Below, one piece after another: positions 47,893 through 59,420 of a stretch of DNA of 64,000 nt. The stretch spans positions 873,001 to 937,000 of the forward strand of contig CM030835.1 in assembly GCA_018105865.1 (NCBI GenBank), read 5' to 3'. Every line of letters begins with the position of its first letter. Positions within the stretch are counted from its first letter, which is position 1. The notes under the pieces were generated by a model. The model did not search any database. It saw only the letters and a program-made list of their open reading frames with translations, and was not told the DNA's origin. The stretch comes from Metaphire vulgaris (taxonomy: Eukaryota > Annelida > Clitellata > Crassiclitellata > Megascolecidae). The translations under genes were made by a program, and so were the position numbers.

Positions 47893-48298
47893 GAATTAAA
47901 TCGGTCTAATGCATGCATTCGTTCGAAGCGTATAAGGCGTAACGTATTGAGTGCTAGGTCCTGTTATATGCTACGCCCTTTTTGCTTTGCTATTTATCCG
48001 CGGACGATCTAAGACGAAGCCCCTTTACTTATAATTAATCAAAGACGAAATAAAATCAATTGCACGTGAAGAGATAGGCATTGATGCTGTCTGTGGACCG
48101 AAAGCCGAATGTGACCACTTAATTGGCACACGTGCAATCTCCCGCAGATGGATAGTCTACCTATAACTAAGTAGTAAAGGTAAATGGCGTAGAAACGGTT
48201 TTATGTGGACGCAGCGTAGAATCATAAGATTCCTGGATAAAGGGTTTTGCGAATGACGTGGCCTTTAAATGATAAAAATACGTGAGCTGTGGTTCGAA

Positions 48299-48328
48299 CC
48301 ATCATCATCATCATCGTCGTCATCATCG

Positions 48329-48363
<35 letters not shown>
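48299..48363. repeat. (CAT)n/(CGT) microsatellite
   Basis: About 21 triplets, mostly CAT with CGT interruptions. Confidence 0.9.
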
Positions 48364-48426
48364 GGAATCGAAACGAGAATCGTAGGAAGCGTGATTCTCT
48401 TCCGATCTGCTGCGTTTTCATTAACA

Positions 48427-48506
48427 TTAACCCCTTAACTGGGCATTTAACCGTAACTCAATGTAAAATGGACGGATATATCCGGGGTTCCCAGTTAAGG
48501 GGTTAA
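48427..48506. mobile_element. 80-bp TTAA-type MITE
   Basis: A perfect 17-base inverted terminus TTAACCCCTTAACTGGG bounds 80 bases, starting and ending at TTAA, as for piggyBac-like elements. The interior contains GGATATATCC. Confidence 0.65.
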
Positions 48507-48776
48507 TGAATTCAACTGGGAGGGGGTTAGGCCTATATGGAGTGTATACATTGTCGTGATTATCGCAGTTTCGTCTCAGATGTTCATCTTAATTTATGAT
48601 TTTCTGTCGGTGATATATTATTAGAAATGGTCTCCGTTGCAGCTTCCTCCCGTGTCGTCTACGCCCCGATCGAGAGCCTCTTAGACCGGGCAGTTCTGCA
48701 GTATTTCTGGTGCTCTTGTCCCCCCCCCCATAGAACCTTGAGCCTGGAAGCCTTGATCAATCGTTTTTTCTTGCAG

Positions 48777-48837
48777 GTATTTTGTCGACGACAGATGGCG
48801 CTGATGCAGCACGACTGCGTCAATCACGCTGTTCAGC

Positions 48838-48839
<2 letters not shown>
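48777..48839 (+). other. Candidate 63-base mini-exon with tandem donors
   Basis: A strong acceptor (CGTTTTTTCTTGCAG) is followed by 63 bases open in frame (MALMQHDCVNHAVQQ at its end). A donor-like CAA|GTAAGT comes next, and that donor is the first unit of a (GTAA)n array at 48,840-48,876. Length divisible by three and good splice text support an exon. The peptide matches nothing I know and no partner exon was found. Confidence 0.3.

Positions 48840-48876
<37 letters not shown>
48840..48876. repeat. (GTAA)n microsatellite
   Basis: About nine perfect tetranucleotide units; each unit is a donor-like GTAAGT. Confidence 0.9.
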
Positions 48877-48877
<1 letters not shown>

Positions 48878-50047
48878 CAACACGAACGCACTTCGTGCTC
48901 GTGACCTTTCGACGATCGAAGCAAAGCAAGCGCAAACAGGTTAAGTACCCTTAACTTGTTTAGGTGTGGGGGGGGGGTGGGGACTGCTCCATCCCTCCCT
49001 CCCTCTCTCGGAACGCGTTGCCCCCAATTGAATCTTGTGGCGTCGACCGCGAGAAAAAACGGAAGAAGAAACGCTTCTACTGACCATTTCCGGTTGGCCT
49101 TATTTGCTCTCCTCCTCCTCCTCCTCCTCCTCCTCCTCCTCTTTCGCCGATCAGATGCACTGCATCTTATTGGTCGGACTGAGAAAAAACTCGTTTTATT
49201 ACTTTCTGTTCGTCGCTGTCTTCGTTTCTGTCCTTGTGCGTCTCCGTGTCTCCGTGTGCTACCGCAGTGTAGGCCTCTATAGGCCTCTATGCGCTGTCGT
49301 TCTGTGTTGGCCTAGGCCCCTCTCTATCTGCGCATCCGTGGCAGGGGTGGGCTAATCCTGTCTCTGTGTCGTTGAAAACGGAGCGTTATGAGATTTTTAC
49401 GTCAGAAGGTCTCCCGAACGAACGGCATCAGGATGATCGGGATGGTCGGGAGACGAGCGAAAAACGTCCTCTGTAACAGCCACACACGCTTCAAGTTGTG
49501 TATTTTCGGTATAGAGAATAATAATTATATTTTACGAAACACCTGCGCACACACACACACACACACACACACATTACATGTGTATGCATGATGTTGATAA
49601 GGCATGAACAATTGAGCATATTTGTGGACTTCATACAGGCCAATAGGGTAGCCGCAGTATTCTTATTATTGCAAGTGGTGAAAATCCGCATGGAATTCGC
49701 ATGAGTAGCCTACTGCCTATTGACGTATTTACGCATAATTACACTGTATATGCAGTAATCTATAATCATGGCGGATATCGCGTATTTCGTCGGGCGTTGT
49801 AGCAGCGTTGCGTTGGAATATATATATATATATCGAAGCTTCGCAGTTGTCGATTGCATAATATGGCAGTGTCTGTTGTTTGCAATCGATGAGTTTAAAA
49901 GGAATTTCGTCTAAAGCAAAGGAACAATATCCGCGTGCTTCAAAATCGACAGCAGTAGTCCGAGCGATTTCATTCGACGCCCCACAGCCAACTCACTCTC
50001 TGTGCAAGAGCAAGAACTGCTGACTGAATACGATTGCTACATAATAA
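48878..50047. other. Unassigned DNA with (TCC)n and (CA)n
   Basis: (TCC)n lies at about 49,111-49,141 and (CA)n at about 49,547-49,573. The part at 48,960-49,500 is CpG-richer. No exon supported. Confidence 0.4.
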
Positions 50048-50050
50048 TTT

Positions 50051-50458
50051 GGAGCTGTCCATTAATTACATCAACAATTTAGGGGAGAGGGGGTTTGAAA
50101 AAGTTTGACAGTTGTTGACAGGGGGATGGGGGGGGGGTCAAGAGAAGTTGAAGTCAACAATTTCACTTTTTACAAATAATCAAAAAATAGGAAATTTCAT
50201 AAAATACTACTTATTATAATGGAAAAAAGCATGGCAAAAAAGGTCATCACCACCACATTTTGACACTCAATGAGCAAAAAAGGGAAAAATGGTCATCATC
50301 GCAAAAATATTAACCTTGTTATTGGGACCTGTCATTGATCTGAGGGGGGTCAAAAGTCTTTGACGTAATTATGGGGGGTAACTGAAAGTTGACAGTTGTT
50401 GACAAGGGGGAGGGTCAACAATTGCCCAAAATTGTTGACATAATTAATGGACAGCCCC
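50051..50458. mobile_element. MITE, GGGGCTGTCCATTAATTACG family, second copy
   Basis: The left end GGAGCTGTCCATTAATTAC and right end ATAATTAATGGACAGCCCC are flanked by TTT on both sides. The full length aligns with the copy at 30,522-30,931. Confidence 0.8.
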
Positions 50459-50461
50459 TTT

Positions 50462-50932
50462 TGCACCGCTCAATAGGTGGGCCTCCGTGGAAATGTGTGT
50501 ACCGGGCCTCACAAATGTTAATCCACTGGCTAATATAGTTGTCGAAATGTAACCGGTGGCTAACTAGAAAGAACCTGTGTAATGTTAATGGTAATGAGAA
50601 ATGCGGGTGACGATCGTTGTGACTGGATGGCTCGGGAGAAAATATTACCTTGTTGCAATTTCTTGCGTGCCATGAAAAAAAGTTGACTATCAACTTCGGC
50701 GAGAGAAATGTCCAGCAAAATCCTATCCCGGTGATATATACATAAGACGCACCAATTTCACGCTTTAGCACGACTGCTAACATCGCCGGCAACTCTGCGT
50801 TTCAGTTATTGGTTTTACTTTCTGGATATATCCTACGCCGAAGCCAAATTATGATTGGATACAGCTGGAAGCGTTTTCCTATAGGTAGCCTATATAGGCA
50901 GCATTGGAATCGGTCAATTTATTCCAGGTGAC
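50462..50932. other. Unassigned DNA
   Basis: No exon recognised. The frame of the split gene at 50,933 is open back to about 50,904, after TATATAGGCAG, a possible acceptor. Confidence 0.3.
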
Positions 50933-51429
50933 ATGGAATCAGACAGATTTCATGCAGATGATATGGTTGGCTTCCAAATTCCAAAGTGGGATTTGTCTGA
51001 GAGCAGATCACTTGTTGGCAAAATCCGTCGTATAGGCAAGATCAGTGGCGGCTCCACCGGGGGGTGGGGCCAGGGGGGCCCGTGCCCCCCTAATGAGCGC
51101 CTGGCCCCCCAGCGACCCCCAGTTGGAACCCTATACTTAATGCTACATACATTAAACAACAAATGGTTGGCCCCCATGATTAGAAGTTGCCACCCCAAAG
51201 GCCCCCTTCCCAAATTCTAGAGCCGCCACTGGGCAAGATTATAGATCAAGCAGAAATATCACTCATGAGGCCGCGGCTCAAAGTAAATTCTTCATTTTTA
51301 CAGATGAATTCTCATAGACTACAGAATTACGGGCGCTTGACATTGATCGTCCCATCTGACGTCGCTAAAAGGCGCTTAGAAATAGTTTGGAACCTTTACC
51401 GCGAAGCAGCTCCGTTCCTGTTGCGTTGA
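50933..51429 (+). pseudogene. Unknown 99-codon reading frame split by a MITE
   Basis: An ATG frame at 50,933 reads MESDRFHADDMVGFQIPKWD and runs to the 8-bp duplication before the element at 51,043. After the element and its second duplication the same frame resumes (IDQAEISLMRPRLKV; SDVAKRRLEIVWNLYREAAP) to TGA at 51,427. Ignoring the 197 inserted bases leaves exactly 300 bases including the stop. As it stands, the insertion shifts frame and the first half ends at 51,220 with element-derived residues. Composition is protein-like with no repeats; no family was recognised. It may be a last exon or a small intronless gene. Confidence 0.5.
51043..51231. mobile_element. hAT-type MITE, CAGTGGCGGCTC ends
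   Basis: It starts CAGTGGCGGCTCCACC and ends CTAGAGCCGCCACTG. The octamer GGCAAGAT is duplicated exactly at 51,035-51,042 and 51,232-51,239. The right half matches 39,130-39,218. Confidence 0.85.
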
Positions 51430-51598
51430 GATCCTAGTAATTTCATTGTAATCTTGTTCGCACTAAACCTTTGGACATTCAAAGCGTCGACCTGTCTCTT
51501 TACTGTACAGTATCTCATGGGTTCGCTAAGAAGCTAGACACTTTGCAGGTGCAGAAGAATACCCCCCCCCAAACACACAAATGCAAATGAATATATGG

Positions 51599-51674
<76 letters not shown>

Positions 51675-51843
51675 CTCGAGGCAGCGTGTCTACGTCTTCG
51701 TTTTAAGATGTAAAGGTAATTGCGCGGTTTCGTCTTGCCAAGAGACTATAGCGCAAAAACTAAGCCGATCCTCTTCCTCCTCCTTCTTCTTCTTCTTCTT
51801 CTTCTTCTTCTTCTTCTTCTTCTTCTTCTTCTTCTTCTTCTTC
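51599..51843. repeat. (TTA)n and (TTC)n microsatellites
   Basis: TTA array at 51,599-51,672; TTC array at about 51,781-51,843, homopyrimidine on the plus strand. Confidence 0.9.
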
Positions 51844-52171
51844 AAAAGCTGTCCTGAGGATTGTCGTTAGTAGAAGCGCAGCGTTGGTCTTATAATTATG
51901 TCTAATAGGCAATCGAGGACACGAACGAGGCAGCCTCCCCCCCCTCTCCCCCGCCCCGCCCCTGCCACCTCTTGACATCAGTAGAGATGTCGGTCATGAC
52001 CGTCGTCGGGTTGTCTTAATGTTTTTCAGTCTCATCGAAGGAGTTTTAATTGGGGGTATATATCGTTGCCGATGGCATGAAGTCGACCGACCAAAAGGGA
52101 ATATGCAAAAGGCAACCGAGCCTCTCAAACTGTGGCGTGTCTGTCTCGACGCTGAGCCTATATGTATTTGC

Positions 52172-52219
<48 letters not shown>

Positions 52220-52361
52220 GGTTATGGTTCAATCCACTAACGAGCAGAATCATTATCGTCCTCGAATTTGATTGCGTAAACTAAATGGAAATGGGCATTA
52301 TACATCGCCTTTCCAGGTTCAAAATAGATCGAAAATGCAACTTTGACTTAAGATGACAGAG

Positions 52362-52437
<76 letters not shown>

Positions 52438-52634
52438 TAGTGGGAAAAGGATCATGAAATTGAAATATCGGCAAATGGCCAATGGACCTAATACTTTTTT
52501 CTGGATCATTTCAGCGTCTTCAGATTTCCATTTTTAGTTTTGCTGTTTTCATCTGACATTGTGCATTCACAGAGTACAGTATTTATGTGTACAATGTCTA
52601 CTAGTCCTTCAAACTTTCAGACACACACAGCAAA

Positions 52635-52636
<2 letters not shown>
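51844..52636. other. Unassigned DNA with (GAT)n/(GGT)n and (GA)n arrays
   Basis: GAT/GGT triplets lie at about 52,172-52,222 and a long GA array at 52,366-52,432. No exon supported. Confidence 0.6.
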
Positions 52637-52673
<37 letters not shown>

Positions 52674-52741
52674 AGGCTATATGCTTACACATATATATAT
52701 GCACTATATATATCAGATATAGGCCTATATCTGATATATAT
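52637..52741. repeat. (TA)n array and 36-bp perfect palindrome
   Basis: The TA array is at 52,637-52,671. At 52,706-52,741 the sequence is a perfect palindrome centred on AGGCCT (arm ATATATCAGATATAGG). Confidence 0.85.
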
Positions 52742-52785
52742 TTCCTCCGCGAAAAACTCAGAACATTCTTTCAGAAATCATTTGG

Positions 52786-52845
52786 ACTGTAAAGCGCTAT
52801 TGATTTTGAACTGTCTTCATGTGTACTGCGCTATATAAGTTGGCT

Positions 52846-52922
<77 letters not shown>

Positions 52923-52923
52923 C
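52786..52923 (+). repeat. Retroposon 3' tail ending in (TAA)n
   Basis: TGTAAAGCGCTATTGATTTT, then TACTGCGCTATATAAGTTGG, then about 25 TAA triplets. Parallel to the copy at 4,419. Confidence 0.55.
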
Positions 52924-53899
52924 TGATAAATATTTATGCTGCATATATATATACACTGAATTCTTCGCTATCTCTATGAGAATGCACACTTTATTCCCTG
53001 CTTCTGACTCCCACTTCTCTCTCATTCATCCCTGTCTGTCTGTCTATTTATCTATCTGTCTGTCTATCTGTCTGTCTGTCTGTCTGTCGGTGTGCGTTCG
53101 TGCTGTTGTTTAATGAGAAACCGACGTCGGCGATTCTAAGCGAAAATATGGAACTGGAGCATATAGCCTATACACTGCATGCATGGGCGCTGGATGTCAT
53201 TTCAACCTTCGTTTTTATTTTCTTCGTTTTTCTGTCCGTCTATTGTTATTGTGTTGACACCCAGTCACTTCGACAATTTTCCAGATGTCGGTAGAAAATC
53301 CAACGAACCCCACCCAGCGTCACGCAAGGTCCCTCGCCCTTCGAACAAAAACGCGCACGAGATTTTGTATAGGCCTATTCGTCTTTTGTGATCTATCTCC
53401 ATCTCTGTCTCCGTCTCTATGTATATGTCTCTATTCCCTTTCTCAGCTTCTTCTTGGTCTGTCTGTCTGTCTCTGTCTCTGTCTGTCTCTCTGTCTCTGT
53501 CTCTGTCTCTGTCTCTGTCTCTGTCTCTCTGTCTCTCTGTCTCTCTCTCTGTCTCTCTCTCCCTCCCTATGAGTATCAGCCATGTCGTCAACATTCAAAT
53601 TGCAAACGGCAAAAGACGCACGAGAGCGTTATTCAATGCAATCTTAACCTCGTTTCCTTAGCACGGCCAATTCTTCTTTTGTCTTTTGCTCTTCTTCGTG
53701 TCCGGTTGCCATGGAATTCGCATCCGATAGTAAGTGCACAGCCTAAGGCACAGTTTCGCTGATCCCTAGTGTCTCTCTCTCTCTCTCTCTCTCGCTCTCT
53801 CCCTATGTCTGTCTGTTTGTCTACAGTAGATGTCTTGTCGACAGCATTCTCGCCGTTAGTCTCCAGCTTTCTACAGATCGCAAAAGGTAAACTCAAAAG
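52924..53899. other. Unassigned DNA with (CTGT)n arrays
   Basis: CTGT-type repeats lie at about 53,032-53,089 and 53,457-53,562, and CT runs at 53,770-53,795. No exon supported. Confidence 0.6.
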
Positions 53900-54209
53900 C
53901 AGTGGCGGTTCCATCATGTTGATGATGACTGGGGATGCATCCCCCACCGGGATTCCGGATGATCTTTTTTTGCCTTTTCAACCTATTTTCCGGTGAGTTT
54001 TTATAAAATTTAGTGAAAAATATACTGCGAATGACCTTCTTTTTTGCTTGTCGGGGTTTATTTGGCAAGGTTTATTAACGTCTAATGGACAAAACACTAA
54101 CAGTGACCTTTTTCTCTCTTTTCTTTTTCTTCTTCTTCACTTTGCACCCCCCACCAACTTCCTATAAATGTTTCATCCCCTCCACCAAGAATACCTGGAG
54201 CCGCCACTG
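53900..54209. mobile_element. MITE, CAGTGGCGGTTCCA ends
   Basis: It starts CAGTGGCGGTTCCA and ends CCTGGAGCCGCCACTG. The interior GGATGCATCCCCCACCGG and the T-tract motif (about 54,029) match the element at 19,654. No target duplication is visible at its edges, so one flank may be rearranged. Confidence 0.65.
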
Positions 54210-54525
54210 GATATAATTTAGCGCCATTTAATTACTTCCTTTTATTTCGTTCGTTCACTTTCCTTCTCTATAGACTATAACTTCTGTGCGTACTGTTTAT
54301 TCCGACTTGGCAGGTTACTTTTTAACCTATTGAATTTTAGATCAACATCTATGATTATTTAACGGCAGCATAGAGCCATAGACACACTCCATAGATCAAA
54401 CCAGTGTCCGACCTGAGCGCCTCTCACTGCTCCACTTTGCGCCGTGAACGGAGAACAGAACGCGACGAACACTTCTAAGAAACTGGATTCTGGTTCTCGG
54501 TGAGAACGAGAGCTTGCGAAGAAAT

Positions 54526-54699
54526 CAGGGCGTAGCCAGGAATTTGATTTGGGGGAGGTATAATGTGATTTGGGCGGGGGAGAGGTATAGATCTTTAAAA
54601 ACTTTTAAAATCTTAAAAAAACACATTAAAATTTTTAAGATAGCCTGATTTTTGGGGTATACACACCGATGTGCCTTCCCTCCCATCTCTACGCCCCTG
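54526..54699. mobile_element. hAT-type MITE, CAGGGCGTAGCCAGGAATTT ends
   Basis: It starts CAGGGCGTAGCCAGGAATTT and ends TCTACGCCCCTG. GAAGAAAT is duplicated exactly at 54,518-54,525 and 54,700-54,707. Confidence 0.85.
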
Positions 54700-54707
54700 G
54701 AAGAAAT

Positions 54708-56076
54708 CGGTTTTCGAGGTTACAGACGACGTTAATGGTTATATGTGCGCCTCATCAATAAGGACTTGAGGTCTGCGCTTGATGTGATGTTTGTATCTAC
54801 GTAGCCTATATACATTATAGGATTTGCTTCATTACAACGTCATCTGCCAATATCCAAATAGCCGATACTCAATCGTGTATAGCTATTAGAATACTAAGAA
54901 TAGCTATTAGTTTAATAGCAGAACGACGCGTTGGCCTCTCTCAGTTTCTTCAGCGGACCCGAACAAAGGCGATGGATATATAGGTTGGACTAAAAGCTGT
55001 TAAATCTTCATGAAATAGAAAGCCGGTTTTTATTAGCGTCAAAGACAAGACTTGGCGATTACTTCCTGTTTGTTCCTCGGGCGGTGGAGACGGATAGGTA
55101 GCCATGGCTTAGCGTCGCCTGTACAATGTACATTCTATCAAAGGACCCCTTTTTCTCGCGTGGAATAGCGGCAACTGCCCAGTGCCCAGGGCTCGCAAAA
55201 TCCAGGGTCTATTTTACCCGAAAAATAATAGCGACAGAAAACCCTCAAGAAACTGAAAATGTCGCCGACGGATTTTGCAAAGCGACGACTGAAACTGGAG
55301 CCGAGGAAGCAGCAAAGTGTTATCAAGAGAAAACCAAGTCTTCCAGTCGACTGGGGGGGGGGGTCGAAGATTAATTTTGGTATGCACCGTGTAACGGACA
55401 AAAATTATATTATTAATGACGGACCTTATATAATAATAATAATTATTGTGAATGTAATGCTTGCATGCAAATGTCTAAAAGCTGCACAAAAACCGACTTC
55501 AAAACCTAGCGCCACTAAACCTTCGTAAGATGTTTCGAAGAAGAATCTGTCGTTTCCTTTCAACGGTTTTGGCAAATTATTTGAATTGATGAGTCTGCTG
55601 TCTGTTACTGCTGACGTTTCCTTCACTTTCATTTCCTTCTTGTAAGCCCTTCTGATGAGCTCCGAAACGCCTTCAAACCTCTTCTGCTTTGCAAAACATC
55701 TTTAGCCATTCAGTATATTCATATGTACACCTATTTATTATACGAAAATAAGCGGGGTGGGGGGATTTATATAAATTGTCAACAAAATTTACAGTAGAAG
55801 CAAACAAGTAAAGTAAACATCAAAATAACACACCAGCATTAGTGGATATTATTATTATTTTTTCCATTCCGTAGAATTTAATCCATTGAGTCTAACCATA
55901 TTTACCAGCAGTAGCACAAGGTAGGCCTGAATGCTCGAGTTGTTCTCCTTTGAAAGATTTGCAACTTATCGTTTACGACGCCTGAATTCTAGTTGCAAGT
56001 AACGGAATCTTTGGGTTTCGTTGTTTCAGATAGAAGCCGTATTTTCGAAAGCTCAAAGAGCTGTTTAAGACCAGCA
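54708..56076. other. Unassigned DNA
   Basis: No exon is supported. An open stretch near 55,259-55,360 is basic and protein-like (MSPTDFAKRRLKLEPRKQQS) but has no family match or splice frame. Confidence 0.35.
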
Positions 56077-56084
56077 TTTGCTTC

Positions 56085-56268
56085 CAGAGGGCGTAGCGAC
56101 GGGGGTATATCAGTGTATATATATACACCCCAAATCAGTTTACCTTAAAGTTTTTAATGTGTTTTTTAAGATTTATAAAATTTTTACAAGATTTATACCC
56201 CCTCCATATCACATTATACCCCTAGATCACATTATACCCCCGAAATCACATTTCTGGTAACGCCCCTG
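56085..56268. mobile_element. hAT-type MITE, inverted member of the CAGGGCGTAGC family
   Basis: It starts CAGAGGGCGTAGCGAC and ends TTCTGGTAACGCCCCTG. The flanks TTTGCTTC and TTTGCTTT agree at 7 of 8. It is oriented opposite to the 33,710 and 54,526 copies. Confidence 0.8.
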
Positions 56269-56276
56269 TTTGCTTT

Positions 56277-57966
56277 AACTCCATTCCATAAGAAAACATT
56301 CGATTCTTCTAAACCGAATGAAGTGTCTGAGAATAAATAGCAGCCGAGTTTTGGTCAAATCTCCTGTCCAATACATTTCCGTTTCGGTGTTTCATTTAGA
56401 TTTTAGATTCAGGTGTTATTACTGTAATTATGCGGTTTTCTTTAAAAATCTCCAGCGGCGTCTTTCTCACACAGTCTGTGCTCATAATAATATAACCATG
56501 AATGTTGTGCCGACATGATATGATGTTGCTAAGTTGAAGCTGCATTCATTATATGAGTAGTATTAGGTATTTATATAGCGCAGATGATTTTATGTTCATT
56601 AGAGGTGAAAAAGAGAAAATTTCTATGTTGAGAGTCGATTTCAGGTAATAAGCTGCCATAAGAAGACTGCCCTTAGACCTTGAATTAAATGATGAATTCA
56701 CGCCTATAAGGCTATTCCAGAGACATGCAGAGGGCAGCCTTAGCCAGCCTATATGCCTCGTTGGATGAATGCATTCAGGTACAGAAAGATAGATTTGCCT
56801 ACGGCAGAGCCTCATCCACCGCAGGCAATGCTGCCGTACATTGAATGACTTTAGAGAAAATGATCGCACTCAGACTAATCGTGACTTGAGGAACATTGCA
56901 ATCCACGAGAGGCATATTCAGTGCTGTTAGCCATGGGGTGACGCGTATTTGTAGTTTCTGTAATGCTTCTTCCATTTGGCGCTTATTTCAATGTTCGGTG
57001 ACCTCCTCCGCGGCCAAGCTGTAGGGGGAGGGCTACATATCGCAAAAGTCAGTGTCACCGAAGGATAGGCGAACTAGATTCAAAACTAGAGGGCGCCAAA
57101 TATTCTCCATCTCAACTGTGAGACCATTTTGTCTTTATGAAATATTAATAATTATATATCAAAGGCCGAGCCGATCGTAACCGAATGCAATGCGATACTG
57201 TTGCGAACTTATATCGGCGATGGCACTCTCTAATCGGTCCCCAGACGATTAGCGCCCTCTGTCGATCGGGTAACTCAGCCCCACCACTTCTCATGACGTC
57301 TTCCGCTTGGCATCCTCCTCCTCCTCCTCCTCCTCCTCCTCCTCCCGATGCCTCGTGTTCCTTCGATTCTGCCTCCGTGCGTCTTGTTCTCTGCTGTGGC
57401 GCTGTGGTGTGAAATGAGACCGCTAATGAGGCTGCCACGCTTTATGATTGCCGCTTCGGTGATTTCAGATATAAGAATAATTGCAAAGACGACGACGAAA
57501 GACTATTTATTGGCCTGGTGGTTTATGCGATATATACCCATATTTATACCTCCTCATCTGTCCAGTGTTTATTCTAGCCACCTTGACATCGAGGGGAATT
57601 TGACATGTTGGGGGGGGGGAAGGTCTGAGTCTCTAAAAATCTCGACAAGCAAAAAAGGTTATCTTCCTTCAAAAATGTGTCGACAAGAAAAAACGCCATC
57701 CTTCCTGATATTTGTAGATTTTAACCCTTCTCCAATGCCATGGCAAGCAAAAAATTTTGTCATCCTTACATCTTTCCCCCTCTTCACAAGATGAAACCCC
57801 CCGTCCTCACACTTTGGAGAGGAAAATGTCCATCCCCCTGCAACATATGAAAAAAATTGTTTGGAGGGAAGAATTTTTTAACTTTTGAGGGGGAATCCTC
57901 CCAGAGAAGGCCTAGAATAAACACTGTTCTCTGTCTGTGTCTGTCTCTGTCTCCTCTCTCTGTCAG

Positions 57967-57967
<1 letters not shown>
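56277..57967. other. Unassigned DNA
   Basis: A CpG-richer patch with a (CCT)n run lies at about 57,180-57,440. At 57,600-57,790 the AAAAAAGG-type inverted T-tract motif occurs up to three times in a G-run-flanked stretch, probably a degraded MITE. No exon supported. Confidence 0.35.

Positions 57968-58041
<74 letters not shown>
57968..58041. repeat. (TA)n microsatellite
   Basis: About 36 perfect units. Confidence 0.9.
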
Positions 58042-58043
<2 letters not shown>

Positions 58044-58670
58044 AGTTAGGATACTTTTTTTCTCATAAGTCCTTCGGAACTACCGGTATGTACCGATGGC
58101 ATTAAATATTGTATCTTTATCAGTTATAAGAGTATCTATCACCTTCGGAACTATAATTTTTAGTCAGAATTATTTAGCTTGACATCATAAAACAGCCAAC
58201 GGTTAAAAAGTTTCGTGTGGTTTGGTGCGAAGACTGGAAAAATCCTCTGAAACGGCTTTTACGGTAATGCGACCGAGTGCAGTTTGTCGTGGTTCACAGA
58301 TGGTGTCCGTATCGAATTACTCGGCGGTATCCTTGTAGTCATGTAGTGGAAGGATTTCCTCTTTTCTGCTGGATTCTTCGGCAAAATGCAATTGAAGCCA
58401 CGGATTCTACACATTCTGAAAGGACATTAACGATAGAGAGTCCGCCATTAGTGACAGTTACACCGTATTATGTGTGTGTGTGGGGAGGGAGGGGGTTGTA
58501 GGCATATCTACAGTCGCGTCTCAGGAAGTCATATTGTGACGGAGATGTTAAGATCTCCTATTCCTTTTCTTTCATGTGATCTAAATTATTCACGAAAGCA
58601 AACGCCCGCACATTGAGACTGTTTCATCGGAGGAGGATGCATTTTTTAAGTATGCGAATCTCTCGTGACT
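58042..58670. other. Unassigned DNA
   Basis: Nothing recognised. Confidence 0.4.
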
Positions 58671-58678
58671 AAAACTAG

Positions 58679-58866
58679 CATTAGCGTCGCCACGGGGGCG
58701 GGAAGGGGACAAATGAGGGACACTGCCCCCAACCTGCCTCAGACCACGTACCAGATTTGCGCAAATCCGGTGAGAAAGTTTTCTGCGGAGAGGGGTGAGG
58801 GGTGGGTAAGGAATCTGACACGCTAGCCCCTTTTGCCCCAACCAAAAATTCCTGGCGACGCCACTG
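58679..58866. mobile_element. hAT-type MITE copy E1 (GCGTCGCCA ends)
   Basis: It starts CATTAGCGTCGCCA and ends TGGCGACGCCACTG, 188 bp. The left flank is AAAACTAG; the right flank is CAAATGAC, so its own flanks do not match. See the companion copy at 59,223. Confidence 0.75.
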
Positions 58867-59222
58867 CAAATGACTCATTATTTTTCGTGGCATTTCGAAA
58901 GCTCTAGAAAAAATTGAGACAGAATATATTGATAATTCTAGTACGGTTTGACACAACAAAGATGGGGACACAAGAATATGTGGTTTTAATTCGTTTCAAC
59001 ACTCTTCTAAATTTTTGCATATCTATAGCCTACTGTAGCACTAGTCCTTGCTTTGTCCAATTTCAAACAGGGTATCAATTTTATAATATTTTTGTGGTCT
59101 ATAAAACCTGTAATAGAAGAAACCAGCTCTCTTAAGCGCCATCTTATCTCTCGCTTGATTTTTTAGACATTTGACCGAGAATAGATTTCTGAAAGACTTT
59201 GTATAGTGTCGTTTCAAATGGC
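58867..59222 (-). other. Segment between E1 and E2, with a duplicated coding-like stretch
   Basis: A 356-base segment bounded by CAAATGAC and CAAATGGC. Its right part (about 59,076-59,212) is a diverged copy of 60,582-60,735. On the minus strand both encode KSFRNLFSVKCLK followed by RDK and RPQK. Confidence 0.55.
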
Positions 59223-59412
59223 CATTAGCGTCGCCACGGGGGGAGGCAAATGGGGGAAACTCTCCCCCCCCAACCTGCCCCAGACCACCTACCAGATTCG
59301 CACAAATCCGGTGAGAAAGTTTTCTGTGGAGGGAGTGAGGGGTGGGTAAGGAATCTGACACGCTAGCCCCTTTTGCCCCCCTCCCAACCAAAAATTCCTG
59401 GCGACGCCACTG
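59223..59412. mobile_element. hAT-type MITE copy E2 (GCGTCGCCA ends)
   Basis: 190 bp, same orientation as and nearly the same sequence as E1 (GGTGGGTAAGGAATCTGACA, CGCTAGCCCCTTTTGCCCC). The left flank is CAAATGGC; the right flank is AAAACTAG. E1's left octamer equals E2's right octamer, and E1's right octamer matches E2's left octamer at 7 of 8. Confidence 0.75.
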
Positions 59413-59420
59413 AAAACTAG

